A DNA stretch of 64,000 nt, from NCBI GenBank assembly GCA_009377445.1, contig WHUA01000019.1:1-64000 (forward strand), given 5' to 3'. Under the pieces are notes generated by a model, which did no database searches, had not been told where the DNA came from, and saw nothing but the letters and a program-made list of their open reading frames with translations. Source of the DNA: Alphaproteobacteria bacterium (GTDB lineage Bacteria; Pseudomonadota; Alphaproteobacteria; UBA8366). Shown piece by piece: positions 15,414-25,798 of this stretch; position 1 is the first letter of the stretch, and the number at the start of each line of letters is the position of its first letter. The position numbers and the translations under genes are program-made.

Positions 15414-15596
15414 TTAAACGGCCTCCGCCTCGACAACTTCGCGGCCGTCGTAATAGCCGCAAGCCTCGCACACATGGTGAGGCCGTTTCAATTCTCCGCA
15501 GTTCGGGCATTCAGCGTAAGACGCGGCCTTCAGCGCGTGGTGCGACCTGCGCATGTTGCGTCTTGACGGTGATACCTTCCGCTTTGGTACGGCCAT
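15414..15596 (-). CDS. rpmF: 50S ribosomal protein L32
   Basis: The 60-residue protein starts MAVPKRKVSPSRRNMRRSHH, the standard L32 N-terminus, and contains a zinc ribbon with CPNCGELKRPHHVCEACG (C-x2-C, C-x2-C), so it is the zinc-binding form. It is a component of the large ribosomal subunit. The start was chosen at the family position; the open frame extends upstream through unrelated sequence. It lies just upstream of plsX on the same strand. Confidence 0.96.
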   Translation of the reverse strand: MAVPKRKVSPSRRNMRRSHHALKAASYAECPNCGELKRPHHVCEACGYYDGREVVEAEAV

Positions 15597-15687
15597 AAGG
15601 CCCTCTCTCAATTTCTGGCGATTTTGGGCGAAAAATAAGCCGGTTACATAGCCAATATCTGCGGTAACAGCAAGCCGAATGCAGTCC

Positions 15688-16236
15688 TCATGACCCCTTT
15701 TTGCGTAATGAAGCAAGCACCGAGAAGGGGTTCTCGGGCTTCTCCGCCCCCTCCGCGGGCCCGGGCTTGCCCCATTCCGGGGGCTCGACCCCCGGCTTTT
15801 TAGGGTAGGGATCGAGGGCCACGGACAGGTGCTGCGCGACCAGCTCGCCGAGCTCCAGGCTGTCGCCTTCCAGCGGCTCCGGCGGCTCGGGCTGGTCGAG
15901 GTGAAAAATCTCCTCCGGCCCCTCGTTCGACGCCGGCCCGTACTCCGCCTCCACCGCGTCGTCGATCTCGCTGGCGACGGGCTCGAGGCTGAGAACGCAG
16001 CTTTGGACCACCGACGCCTGCAACCGGCCCCGCACGCGAATCGGAATGCCGCTCGCCCCGCGGGTGACCGTAAGACGCGCGACAAGCCGGTCCAGCGACA
16101 GCAGGTCGAATCGCTCGGCGAGCCGGCGCCTCTCCTCCGCATCGGCAACAAGCTCGACGGAGGATCCCTTCGATTCGATATCGTCGATCGCGAACGGCCG
16201 GGAAAACTCCGGCGGAATCGTCTGGAAGGATGTCAT
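15688..16236 (-). CDS. DUF177 (YceD) family protein
   Basis: The protein has 182 residues. Family features are RVRGRLQASVVQSCVLSLEP, in which the Cys follows the conserved Q-C pattern, the acidic block ASEIDDAVEAEYGPA and the tail EWGKPGPAEGAEKPENPFSV followed by LASLRKKG. The family is coupled to rpmF and plsX across bacteria and is linked to 23S rRNA or L32 accumulation in some species. Here it lies upstream of rpmF in the same direction and overlaps the cytochrome chaperone gene by 4 bases (ATGA), so the genes are co-translated. Confidence 0.9.
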   Translation of the reverse strand: MTSFQTIPPEFSRPFAIDDIESKGSSVELVADAEERRRLAERFDLLSLDRLVARLTVTRGASGIPIRVRGRLQASVVQSCVLSLEPVASEIDDAVEAEYGPASNEGPEEIFHLDQPEPPEPLEGDSLELGELVAQHLSVALDPYPKKPGVEPPEWGKPGPAEGAEKPENPFSVLASLRKKGS

Positions 16237-16793
16237 ATTCCGCTCTCCTCGGCAGCGCGCGGCGGCGGCCCGAAGCTCACCGCGCCTGCGCTCAATTGCT
16301 CCATCGGCTGGCCCTGCAGCGCCGCCGCTTCGCGCCGCACATAGCGCGCCAAGGCGGCCGGCCCTGCATCGTCCGCGGCGGCGGAGGCATAAAGGTTGCG
16401 CCTGAGAACGGATATCAGCATGTCGTCGCCCGACTGCAAGGCCTCCTCATAGGCGGCGAGCCGGCCATAGAATCCCTCCATCAGGCGTTTCACCTTCTTT
16501 CCGACCGACAGGTCGCCGGTACCCATCTCCCGCAGGTTGCGATCCATATCCTCGACCACGGCGTCGCACAGCGCCTGGGCCGGCGGCCGGCCGGCGGCAT
16601 CGCCCTTCAACCGGTGCATGACGAGAAAGCTGTGCAGCGCGATAAGGTCGAAGCGCCCGGTCGGCGTGTCGGGCACGCCCCAGTCCGCATAGAAATCGGG
16701 ATGGCGCGCCTGCGCCACCACCGCGGCATAAAGCCGCCGTCCCGCCGTTTTTTCCGGCCGCGATCGAAACAATTGGCCGAGGCCCAGCACCAT
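16233..16793 (-). CDS. Ubiquinol-cytochrome c chaperone family protein
   Basis: The 186-residue product (start chosen at MVLGLGQLFRSRPEK; the open frame continues upstream across the divergent bamE promoter) matches the CBP3/UQCC1-type chaperone. RRLYAAVVAQARHPDFYADW, GVPDTPTGRFDLIALHSFLV and AVVEDMDRNLREMGTGDLSV followed by GKKVKRLMEGFYGR are the conserved core. Family members help cytochrome b maturation in the bc1 complex. An upstream ATG at 16856 is an alternative start. It is divergent from bamE, a standard arrangement in this class. Confidence 0.88.
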   Translation of the reverse strand: MVLGLGQLFRSRPEKTAGRRLYAAVVAQARHPDFYADWGVPDTPTGRFDLIALHSFLVMHRLKGDAAGRPPAQALCDAVVEDMDRNLREMGTGDLSVGKKVKRLMEGFYGRLAAYEEALQSGDDMLISVLRRNLYASAAADDAGPAALARYVRREAAALQGQPMEQLSAGAVSFGPPPRAAEESGI

Positions 16794-16933
16794 CGCTCTT
16801 TCCGCCCTGTTGCGGCCACGCCGCCCGGCAATCGTCCGGGCGTGTTGCGCCGCCATCGCCGGTATATTAGTAGATGACCCGGTATTGCAACGGTACAAGC
16901 GCCGCAGGCGGATACCCATTGGGAACGACATTC

Positions 16934-17380
16934 ATGCAGACCGCACGGCTACCCTTGATCATCGCCCTTGCCGTGGCGCTCGCAGCGTGCGGCGCGCGCA
17001 AGGATATCCGCGGGAATTACCTGACCGAAACCCAGCTTTCCAGCATCACGGTCGGCACCACCGACCGCGAAACCGTGCATCGCACGCTCGGCCCGCCCTC
17101 GACCGAGGGCACATTCGACCGGCACGTCTGGTACTACATCGGGCGTCAGACGGAAGAATGGGGCTTCTTCAAGCCGGAAATAATCGACCAGAAGGTCGTC
17201 GCGATCTACTTCAGCGACAAGGGTGTCGTCGAGCACATACAAAAATATGCCGAGGGCGACGCGCGCGCCGTGGAGATCGTCGAGCGCGAGACGCCGACCT
17301 CCGGCAACAAGATCGGATTCTTCGAACAGATCCTCGGAAATCTCGGCGCGCTCGGTGGGCTCGGCGGCGGGGAGCTGTAA
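16934..17380 (+). CDS. bamE: Outer membrane assembly lipoprotein BamE (SmpA/OmlA)
   Basis: From 16934 the product is 148 residues. The N-terminus MQTARLPLIIALAVALAACG is a lipoprotein signal with lipobox LAAC. The mature part shows the BamE pattern GNYLTETQLSSITVGTTDRE followed by TVHRTLGPPST, then WYYIGRQTEEWGFFKPEIID. BamE stabilises the BAM complex that inserts beta-barrel proteins. A Gly-rich C-terminus ends it. The frame begins 60 bases earlier, but the lipoprotein start is clearly the functional one. Confidence 0.93.
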   Translation: MQTARLPLIIALAVALAACGARKDIRGNYLTETQLSSITVGTTDRETVHRTLGPPSTEGTFDRHVWYYIGRQTEEWGFFKPEIIDQKVVAIYFSDKGVVEHIQKYAEGDARAVEIVERETPTSGNKIGFFEQILGNLGALGGLGGGEL

Positions 17381-17422
17381 GCGTCCGGGGCGCCCGCGGC
17401 CAGCGGGATCGCGCGCAACGAA

Positions 17423-17453
17423 AAAGCCCCGGAGCGGTCCACTCCGGGGCTTT
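17423..17453. terminator. Bidirectional terminator between bamE and hppA
   Basis: AAAGCCCCGGAG (17423-17434) pairs with CTCCGGGGCTTT (17442-17453) around a 7-base loop, with T runs on both strands. It lies between the convergent bamE and hppA ends and serves both. Confidence 0.8.
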
Positions 17454-17474
17454 CTCGTTCGAACGCCGCGCGAC

Positions 17475-19574
<2,100 letters not shown>

Positions 19575-19770
19575 CTCTCGATCCCGGTTTTGTTTTTGGA
19601 GAAGTCTGAGATTAACGGCTGACCGCGCGATCCCCCCATAAGTATTGCCTCTTATCGGGCCGCCGAAAGCGGCGCGAACATGCCAGATGGCGCACCGTAA
19701 GGCAACCGCGGATCGTCATTCGGCCCGGCGGCCGTTTCCGCGCCGCCGCACGCGAATCCGCCGGTCGCGG

Positions 19771-20226
19771 TCAGCCACCGCCGGATTCGCGTTCGATGGC
19801 GCCCTGGATCAGCACGGCGCGAACCATGCCCGGCCCCATCACCGCGTCGGTTGTAAACTTCAGGCGCTTCTTGATCGCCTCGACGTTGATGCCCTCGCGT
19901 CCCGGCGGCTGCACCGCGTAATAGTCGTAGAGATCCTTGATGAAGGCATCCTTCAGGCGCGGCAGCGCGTGCGACACGGCCGCTCGCTGCGCTTCGCCCG
20001 GAACCTCCAGGCTTACCTGCAGGACGACATGCTTTTCGATGCGGCGGTTGCGGATGACCGCGATCGTCACGCTTTCAAGGTCGACGAACACCGCATCCGC
20101 GACCTTCGCGATCGGCGCCTTTGGCGTTGCGCCGTCGCCGAACAGATCGGCGCGGAAAAAGTAGGCCGCGCCGCCGCCCCCTGCGAGGAGTACGACGACG
20201 ATGACCAGGATGATGACCAGCTTCAT
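19771..20226 (-). CDS. FliL-like single-pass membrane protein
   Basis: The 151-residue protein has one membrane helix at residues 3-25 (LVIILVIVVVLLAGGGGAAY). The soluble part has VFVDLESVTIAVIRNRRIEK and VVLQVSLEVPGEAQRAAVSH followed by ALPRLKDAFIKDLYDYY. This resembles the periplasmic domain of FliL, in which a strand is followed by a regulatory helix pair. No flagellar genes are nearby, so a flagellar role is not supported; it may be a FliL/stomatin-partner type protein. It lies between thiL and hppA on the same strand. Confidence 0.55.
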   Translation of the reverse strand: MKLVIILVIVVVLLAGGGGAAYFFRADLFGDGATPKAPIAKVADAVFVDLESVTIAVIRNRRIEKHVVLQVSLEVPGEAQRAAVSHALPRLKDAFIKDLYDYYAVQPPGREGINVEAIKKRLKFTTDAVMGPGMVRAVLIQGAIERESGGG

Positions 20227-20304
20227 GGCCGGAAGCCGGCGTCCGGACTGCCCGTTTGCGTCATCGGCAAGGTATAGCCGCTTCGACCGGACGCCGCTAC
20301 CGCT

Positions 20305-21291
20305 TCAGCGATGCGTATAGCCGGCGGCGCGAAGCGCGATCGCCGCGCCGCCGGCATCGACGACCCGCACGCCCCGGCCGTTTTCGATGCGGCCGATCGC
20401 GGTCAATGCCAGGCCCAGCTCGGCGGCAAGCGATGCTATCCGTCCGCCCGCGCCCGGCGGCGCCGCGAACAGCAGCTCGTAGTCGTCCCCCCCGCCGAGG
20501 ATGGCGTCGCGCAGGTCCGGGTCGAGCTCCAGCGCGGCAGCGGCCGCCGTCGACAGCGGCACCGAGACGGCCTCGATCACCGCGGCGACGCCCGATACCT
20601 CGGCGATATGGCCGAGGTCGGCGGCCAGCCCGTCCGACACGTCGATCGCCGCATGCGCCAGGCCCGCGAGCCGGGGGCCGCAGGCGGTGCGCGGCTGCGG
20701 GCGGCGGTATCGTTCGATCAAGGAATCCTTGTGCGTTTGGGCGAGGCCGGCGACATGCCCACGCAAGACCTTTAGGCCGAGCGCCCCATCGCCGATGGTA
20801 CCGCTGACGTAAACCAGGTCGCCCGCGCGCGCGCCGGAGCGGCGGAGCGCCGCGCCCGCGGCGACCTCGCCGAAGGCGGTGATCGTCAGGGTCACGGGAC
20901 CCGGGGTCGACACGCTGTCGCCGCCGGCCAATGCGATGCCGAAGCGCCGCTGGTCGGCCGCCAGCCCTGCCGTGAACCGTTCGAGCCAGTCGTCTTCCAG
21001 CGCGGATGGAAGGGCGATGTTGAGCGTGTAGGCGACCGGCCGCGCGCCCATTGCCGCAAGGTCCGACAGGTTCACCCGCAGCAGCTTCTGCGCCACAAGG
21101 TCCGCCGGCTCGTCGCCGACGTAGTGAACGCCCGCGACCATGGTGTCCGTCGTCACGACGATCTCGCATCCCTCGGCGGGGCGGATCAAGGCTGCGTCGT
21201 CGGTAAGGCCGAGCGCGCCGGGAAAACCGGCGGCCAAGGGCGCGAAGAACGTCGCGATGCGCTCGAACTCACCCGTCTTGCGCGATGCCAT
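20305..21291 (-). CDS. thiL: Thiamine-monophosphate kinase
   Basis: The start at 21291 (MASRKTGEFERIATFFAPLA) gives 328 residues; the longer frame is inside nusB. The enzyme phosphorylates thiamine monophosphate to thiamine pyrophosphate. Blocks read are GLTDDAALI (Mg/ATP), VVTTDTMVAGVHY, LAAMGARPVAYTLNIALPS, ALAGGDSVSTPGPVTLTITA, AAIDVSDGLAADLGHIAEVS and ILGGGDDYELLFAAP. It overlaps the nusB end by 23 bases. The nusB-thiL pairing is common in proteobacteria. Confidence 0.95.
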   Translation of the reverse strand: MASRKTGEFERIATFFAPLAAGFPGALGLTDDAALIRPAEGCEIVVTTDTMVAGVHYVGDEPADLVAQKLLRVNLSDLAAMGARPVAYTLNIALPSALEDDWLERFTAGLAADQRRFGIALAGGDSVSTPGPVTLTITAFGEVAAGAALRRSGARAGDLVYVSGTIGDGALGLKVLRGHVAGLAQTHKDSLIERYRRPQPRTACGPRLAGLAHAAIDVSDGLAADLGHIAEVSGVAAVIEAVSVPLSTAAAAALELDPDLRDAILGGGDDYELLFAAPPGAGGRIASLAAELGLALTAIGRIENGRGVRVVDAGGAAIALRAAGYTHR

Positions 21292-21763
21292 GGGCCGCAT
21301 CCGCGGAGGGTCCGCCGCCGGCAAGGCTGCGGGCGAGGCGGTCGAGCACCGCGTTGACGAGCGCCGGCTCGCGCTCGTGGAAGAAGGAGTCGGCGACCGC
21401 GACATACTCGCTGATGGTCAGGGCGGCATCGATGTCGTCCCGCGCCATCAGCTCATAGGCGCCGGCCCGCAGGATGGCGCGCATCACGACCTCGAGCCGG
21501 CCGACGCTGCGATCCTTGTCGAGGGCCGCCGCGATCAATTTGTCCGCCCCGGCCTTGCCCGCCGTGACGCCCCGGACGAGATCGGCGAACAGCTCGAGAT
21601 CGATCGCCGCCTGCCTCGCTTCATCGCGCAGCCGGTAGGCGACGAACTCGGCGATCACCTCGTCGGGATCGCCGCCGCCGAGCTCCATCTGATAGAGCGC
21701 CTGCACCGCCGCGACGCGCGCCGCGCGCCGCCGGCCGCCGATCGAAGGCGCTTTCCTGGTCAT
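21269..21763 (-). CDS. nusB: Transcription antitermination factor NusB
   Basis: The start at 21763 gives 164 residues. The all-helical NusB domain is evident: GGRRRAARVAAVQALYQMEL, FADLVRGVTAGKAGADKLIA, DKDRSVGRLEVVMRAILRAG with AYELMARDDIDAALTISEYV, and ALVNAVLDRLAR. NusB with NusE binds boxA RNA of rRNA operons. Its start overlaps the ribH stop by 4 bases (ATGA), a coupled riboflavin-nusB arrangement standard in this class. Confidence 0.95.
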   Translation of the reverse strand: MTRKAPSIGGRRRAARVAAVQALYQMELGGGDPDEVIAEFVAYRLRDEARQAAIDLELFADLVRGVTAGKAGADKLIAAALDKDRSVGRLEVVMRAILRAGAYELMARDDIDAALTISEYVAVADSFFHEREPALVNAVLDRLARSLAGGGPSADAAHGIAQDG

Positions 21764-22227
21764 CGCGGGTAAAGTCCAAGGCGGTTCTTGATGCCGATCA
21801 TGTGCAGGCAGGCGTGCGCCGCCACCCCGCCCTTGTCGCCCTGGTCGAGCGCGGCGCGCGCCCAGGCCTGATCGTCGTTCTCGCAGGTCAGGATGCCGTA
21901 CCCCATCGCCAGCGCATAGCGCGTCGCCAGGTCCATCAGGGCGCGGGCGCTTTCCTGGCACACGTAGTCGTAATGCGTCGTCTCGCCCCGTATCACGCAG
22001 CCGAGCGCCACATAGCCGTCGAAGCGCCGCCGCTTCGGGTCGAAATCCATGGCGCGGACCGCCTGGTGCACCGCCGCCGGGATCTCGAATGCGCCGGGGA
22101 CCGAGAACACCTCGTAGCTCGCCCCTGCCCGCTTCAGCGCGCGTTCGGCGCCGCGCAGCATCTCGTCGGCGAGATCTTCATAGAACCGCGCCTCGGCGAT
22201 CATGACGTGCGGCGGTGCGTAGGTCAT
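21760..22227 (-). CDS. ribH: 6,7-dimethyl-8-ribityllumazine synthase
   Basis: The 155-residue enzyme joins 5-amino-6-ribitylaminouracil and dihydroxybutanone phosphate to lumazine. Family blocks are YEVFSVPGAFEIPAAVHQAV, DGYVALGCVIRGETTHYDYV (with the catalytic His pair region), CQESARALMDLATRYALAMG and GILTCENDDQAWARA. It lies between ribBA and nusB in the riboflavin operon. Confidence 0.96.
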   Translation of the reverse strand: MTYAPPHVMIAEARFYEDLADEMLRGAERALKRAGASYEVFSVPGAFEIPAAVHQAVRAMDFDPKRRRFDGYVALGCVIRGETTHYDYVCQESARALMDLATRYALAMGYGILTCENDDQAWARAALDQGDKGGVAAHACLHMIGIKNRLGLYPR

Positions 22228-22237
22228 CGTCCGGCCC

Positions 22238-23416
22238 TCATTCGCCGTTGATCGGCCGCTGCCGCACGATCTTCAAGCCGTAGCCGTCGAGCCCCACGAT
22301 CGTTCGCTTGGTATTGGACAGCAGCACCATCTCGTGGACACCGAGATCGAGCAGTATCTGCGCACCGACGCCGTAGTCGCGCAGCTCGGGGAGCCGCTTC
22401 ACCGGCTCGCCGCGCGCCCGCGCATTGCGCACCGCCACCTGCTCGGAAACGACCGTCGGATGCAGCTCGCGGATCACCACGACGACGCCCCTGCCTTCGC
22501 GCGCGATCATTTGCATCGCGGCCTCGAGCTCGCCGGTCCTGCCTTTGTCGAGATCGCCCAGCACATCGAACAGATTGGCGGCATGCATGCGGACCATGAC
22601 CGGGCCGGGCGTCGTGATATCGCCCTTGACCAGAGCGACATGCTCCGCCCGGCCGATCTTGTTGACATATACGTAGAGCTCGAATTCGCCGCCGAAGCGG
22701 CTGTGCAGCGTGGTCTCGGCGATGCGCTCGACGATCCGGTCGTGGCGCAGGCGGTAGGCGATCAGGTCCGCGATCGAGCCGATCTTCAGGCCGTGGAACT
22801 GCGCGAACGGGATCAGGTCGTTGAGCCGCGCCATCGTGCCGTCTTCGTTCATGATCTCGCAGATCACCCCGGACGGGTTGAGGCCGGCGAGGCGCGCGAT
22901 GTCGACGGAGGCCTCGGTATGGCCGGTGCGCACCAGCACGCCGCCGTCGCGCGCGACGAGCGGAAAGACGTGCCCCGGCGAATCGATGTCGTCCGCGCCG
23001 CGCTCCGGATCGATCGCGACGGACACGGTCCGCGCCCGGTCCGGCGCGGAGATGCCTGTCGTCACGCCCTCGCGGGCTTCGATGGACACGGTAAAGGCGG
23101 TCTGGTGGCGGCTCTGGTTCTTCTGGCCCATCAGCTTGAGGCCGAGCTCCTCCGACCGCTTGGCCGTCAGCGCGAGGCAGATCAGGCCGCGCCCGTATTT
23201 GGCCATGAAATTGATCGCGTCCGGCGTCGCCATCTGGGCGGGGACGACGAGATCGCCCTCGTTCTCGCGCTCTTCGTCGTCGACCAGGATGAACATGCGG
23301 CCGTTGCGGGCGTCGTCGATGATGTCCTCGATCGGCGACAGAAAGGCCAGGTCGTCGACGGCGCGCGCCACCGCCTGCTTGCTCACCGAGTGCAATTTGT
23401 CCTGATTCGAGGCCAC
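22238..23416 (-). CDS. ribB: 3,4-dihydroxy-2-butanone-4-phosphate synthase with degenerate GTP cyclohydrolase II-like domain
   Basis: The 392-residue protein has an intact RibB half (residues about 20-230): DDEERENEGDLVVPAQMATP, MAKYGRGLICLALT, DSPGHVFPLVARDGGVLVRT, GHTEASVDIARLAGLNPSGV and ICEIMNEDGTMAR. The C-terminal half has the RibA fold outline but lacks its chemistry. Where RibA has E-C-x2-GD ... C-x-C for zinc, this protein has MHAANLFDVLGDLDKG, without any Cys. The catalytic RQEGRGIGL-type motif is replaced by VVVIRELHPT. It therefore should make only the butanone phosphate, like the RibBX proteins described in other bacteria, and a separate ribA must exist elsewhere. Confidence 0.9.
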   Translation of the reverse strand: MASNQDKLHSVSKQAVARAVDDLAFLSPIEDIIDDARNGRMFILVDDEERENEGDLVVPAQMATPDAINFMAKYGRGLICLALTAKRSEELGLKLMGQKNQSRHQTAFTVSIEAREGVTTGISAPDRARTVSVAIDPERGADDIDSPGHVFPLVARDGGVLVRTGHTEASVDIARLAGLNPSGVICEIMNEDGTMARLNDLIPFAQFHGLKIGSIADLIAYRLRHDRIVERIAETTLHSRFGGEFELYVYVNKIGRAEHVALVKGDITTPGPVMVRMHAANLFDVLGDLDKGRTGELEAAMQMIAREGRGVVVVIRELHPTVVSEQVAVRNARARGEPVKRLPELRDYGVGAQILLDLGVHEMVLLSNTKRTIVGLDGYGLKIVRQRPINGE

Positions 23417-23436
23417 GGGGGGCTCCGTTCTTCCGT

Positions 23437-24027
23437 TCAGTTGCGAGGCATCAGGCGAGCAACATATCGGGCGATCAAGTCCACCTCAAGGTTGACCCGG
23501 TCCCCGGGACCGAGCGCTCCGAAGGTAGTCCTTTCGGCGGTATGGGGAATGACGTTGATCCCGAACCGGTCCGCCTCGACCTCGTTCACGGTCAACGATA
23601 CCCCGTCCAGGCAGACAGACCCCTTCGCGGCGACAAGTCTCTCACACCCCGGCGGGATTAGGAACGAGAACCGCTGGCTGTCGCCGTCCGGACGGCGCTC
23701 CAGAACGGTCGTCACGGCATCCACATGGCCGCTGACGAGGTGCCCGCCCAAGGCATCGCCGAGACGGAGCGACTGCTCGAGGTTGACGCGGTCGCCGGCC
23801 TTCCAGCCGCCGATCGTGGTGCAGGCCAGCGTCTCGGCCGAGACATCGGCCGCGAAGCTGTCCGCCCCCTTCTCGACCACCGTCAGGCAGGCGCCCGAGC
23901 AGGCGATCGAAGCGCCGATCTCGACCGCCGCCAGGTCGTAGGCGGTCTCGATGACGAGCCGCACTCCGCCCGCCTCGGAGTCTATGCGCCGCACCCGTCC
24001 CAGATCGGTAATCAGCCCTGTAAACAT
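23437..24027 (-). CDS. ribE: Riboflavin synthase, alpha subunit type
   Basis: The 196-residue protein consists of two lumazine-binding barrels. The first begins MFTGLITDLGRVRRIDSEAG and has IACSGACLTVVEKGADSFA with DVSAETLACTTIGGWKAGD. The second has GDALGGHLVSGHVDAVTTVL, CLDGVSLTVNEVEADRFGIN and NVIPHTAERTTFG. The enzyme dismutates lumazine to riboflavin. It lies between ribD and ribBA on the minus strand with short gaps, as in a single operon. Confidence 0.95.
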   Translation of the reverse strand: MFTGLITDLGRVRRIDSEAGGVRLVIETAYDLAAVEIGASIACSGACLTVVEKGADSFAADVSAETLACTTIGGWKAGDRVNLEQSLRLGDALGGHLVSGHVDAVTTVLERRPDGDSQRFSFLIPPGCERLVAAKGSVCLDGVSLTVNEVEADRFGINVIPHTAERTTFGALGPGDRVNLEVDLIARYVARLMPRN

Positions 24028-24037
24028 AATGTCGATC

Positions 24038-25129
24038 CTAGTGCCGCCGCCACAACGTCTCCAACAGGTCCCCGCCGAGCCGCGTCACGCCGCGGCGCTC
24101 GAACTGCGCCATTACGGCAAGCCGGTCGACCCCGTAGCCTTCGACCGCCGGGATGCCGTCGCCGCCCATGATCCCGGCGCTGCGGAACCAGGCGATTCGG
24201 TCGATCAGCCCGGCGCGGAGCAACGCCGCCCCGAGCGTCGCGCCCCCCTCCACCAGGAGGCGCGTCACCCCCCGCTTGCCGAAGGCGCGGAGCATCTCCT
24301 TCGGGTCCGGATAGCCGTTCGCCGCCGCCGGCAGCTCGACCAGTGCGACGCCGAGGTTCCGCAACGCCTCGGCGCGCCTGCTGTCCGCGTCGTCGCGGGT
24401 GACGATCCAGGTCGGCGTCTCGCGCGCGCTCCGCACCAGCTTGGCGGTGAGCGGCAGCCGGAGACGCGCGTCGACGACGATGCGGACCGGTTGCCGCGGC
24501 CAGGGCCCGGGCAGCCGGCAGGTCAGCTCGGGATCGTCCGCGGTCGCCGTGCCCACACCCACCATGACGGCATCGTAGCGCGCGCGCATGAGATGCACGC
24601 GGTCGCGCGCCTCTGGCCCGGTGATCCAGCGGCTTTCGCCGGTGTGGGCCGCGATCCGCCCGTCGAGGGTGGTCGCCGTCTTGAGGCAGACCAGAGGCCG
24701 GCCGGTCCGCAGCCGCATCAGGTAGCCTGCGTTGAGCTCTTCCGCCTCGCGCCGGAAGACGCCGCACTCGACGGCGATCCCGGCATCGGCAAGGCGCTTG
24801 AGGCCGCTGCCGCTTACGCGCGGGTCGGGGTCCTCGGTGGCGGCGACGACCCGCGCGACGCCAGCCGCGATGAGCGCTTCGGTGCAAGGCGGCGTCTTGC
24901 CGTGATGGCTGCAGGGCTCGAGCGAGACGAAGGCCGTGGCCCCGCGCGCCGCGGCGCCGGCGCGGGCCAGCGCCTCGGTCTCGGCGTGCGGCCGGCCGCC
25001 CGGCTGAGTCCAGCCCCGCCCCACGACCGCGGGACCGCCGCCGTCGTCCCTGACGATGACGCATCCGACGGACGGGTTCGGCCAGACGTTGCCGAGGCCG
25101 CGCCGCGCGAGCGCGAGGGCGACCGGCAT
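24038..25129 (-). CDS. ribD: Bifunctional riboflavin deaminase/reductase RibD
   Basis: The ATG at 25129 gives 363 residues (the frame runs upstream into nrdR). The N-terminal zinc deaminase carries NPSVGCVIV, HAETEALARAG and LEPCSHHGKTPPC. The C-terminal reductase (from about 150) has RPLVCLKTATTLDGRIAAHT, GESRWITGPEARDRVHLMRA and LLVEGGATLGAALL with MGGDGIPAVEGYG. It carries out the second and third steps of riboflavin synthesis. It starts 19 bases after the nrdR stop without a clear Shine-Dalgarno, so translational coupling is likely. Confidence 0.95.
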   Translation of the reverse strand: MPVALALARRGLGNVWPNPSVGCVIVRDDGGGPAVVGRGWTQPGGRPHAETEALARAGAAARGATAFVSLEPCSHHGKTPPCTEALIAAGVARVVAATEDPDPRVSGSGLKRLADAGIAVECGVFRREAEELNAGYLMRLRTGRPLVCLKTATTLDGRIAAHTGESRWITGPEARDRVHLMRARYDAVMVGVGTATADDPELTCRLPGPWPRQPVRIVVDARLRLPLTAKLVRSARETPTWIVTRDDADSRRAEALRNLGVALVELPAAANGYPDPKEMLRAFGKRGVTRLLVEGGATLGAALLRAGLIDRIAWFRSAGIMGGDGIPAVEGYGVDRLAVMAQFERRGVTRLGGDLLETLWRRH

Positions 25130-25148
25130 GAAGCGTCCGGCGTCGAGG

Positions 25149-25610
25149 TCAGTCTTCCTCGACGCTGAGCTCGTCGGTGATGAAATTCTCGAAATCTTTC
25201 GCCTCGCGGAAATTGCGGTAGACGGATGCGAACCGGACGTATGCGACCTGGTCAAGCGAATAGAGCGCTTCCATGATGAGGCCGCCGATGACGTCGGCCT
25301 TGATTTCCGTCTCGCCCATGCTCTCGAGGCGCCGGACGATGCTGTTGACGACCTGCTCGAGCCGCTCGGGCTCTACCGGACGCTTGCGCAGCGAGATCGT
25401 CATAGAGCGCGCCAGCTTGTCGCGGTCGAACGGCTCGCGCTGCCCGGTGCGCTTGATCACCGTCAGCTCGCGGAGCTGCACCCGCTCGAAGGTCGTGAAC
25501 CGCGCGGCGCAGTTGGGACAGAACCGCCGCCGCCGGATGGCGGCATTGTCCTCCGTCGGCCGGGAATCCTTGACCTGTGTATCGTTATGACCGCAGAACG
25601 GACACCGCAT
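25149..25610 (-). CDS. nrdR: Transcriptional repressor NrdR
   Basis: The start at 25610 (SD GGGGAGAG upstream) gives 153 residues. The N-terminal zinc ribbon reads MRCPFCGHNDTQVKDSRP ... RRRFCPNCAARFTTFER. The ATP-cone domain follows with VIKRTGQREPFDRDKLARSM, VEPERLEQVVNSIVRRLESM and AYVRFASVYRNFREAKDFEN. NrdR represses ribonucleotide reductase genes in response to dATP. Its position between glyA and ribD is conserved in alphaproteobacteria. An unusual array of hairpins lies directly upstream of its ribosome-binding site. Confidence 0.96.
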   Translation of the reverse strand: MRCPFCGHNDTQVKDSRPTEDNAAIRRRRFCPNCAARFTTFERVQLRELTVIKRTGQREPFDRDKLARSMTISLRKRPVEPERLEQVVNSIVRRLESMGETEIKADVIGGLIMEALYSLDQVAYVRFASVYRNFREAKDFENFITDELSVEED

Positions 25611-25630
25611 CGCTCGCTCTCCCCGTATCA

Positions 25631-25796
25631 GGTTGCCGGTGTCGCCCGGCAACCTTCTTTGGTAGACCGGCGCGCGGCGACACGCGCGCCGGGGGTTGCC
25701 GGTGTCGCCCGGCAACCTTCTTTGGTAGACCGGCGCGCGGCGACACGCGCGCCGGGGGCGGCCGGTGCCGTCCGGCCGCCGTCTTGGTAGTCCGGC
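25631..25796. repeat. 63-bp tandem hairpin array between glyA and nrdR
   Basis: Two identical 63-bp units (25631-25693, 25694-25756) and a diverged third (25757-25796) fill the gap. Each full unit has hairpin A, GGTTGCCGG/CCGGCAACC with loop TGTCGC, a spacer with TTTGGTAGA, and hairpin B, CCGGCGCGCG/CGCGCGCCGG with loop GCGACA. The two loops are perfect complements. In the third unit hairpin A changes to GGCGGCCGG/CCGGCCGCC, so two base pairs have changed on both sides and the stem is kept. In the glyA-nrdR mRNA these structures stand about 20 bases before the nrdR start. Confidence 0.85.
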
Positions 25797-25798
25797 GT

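Noticed and set aside
25631..25756. Repeated peptides encoded by the 63-bp array
   Set aside because: Both strands give frames through the array, but compensating stem changes point to RNA structure and not protein.
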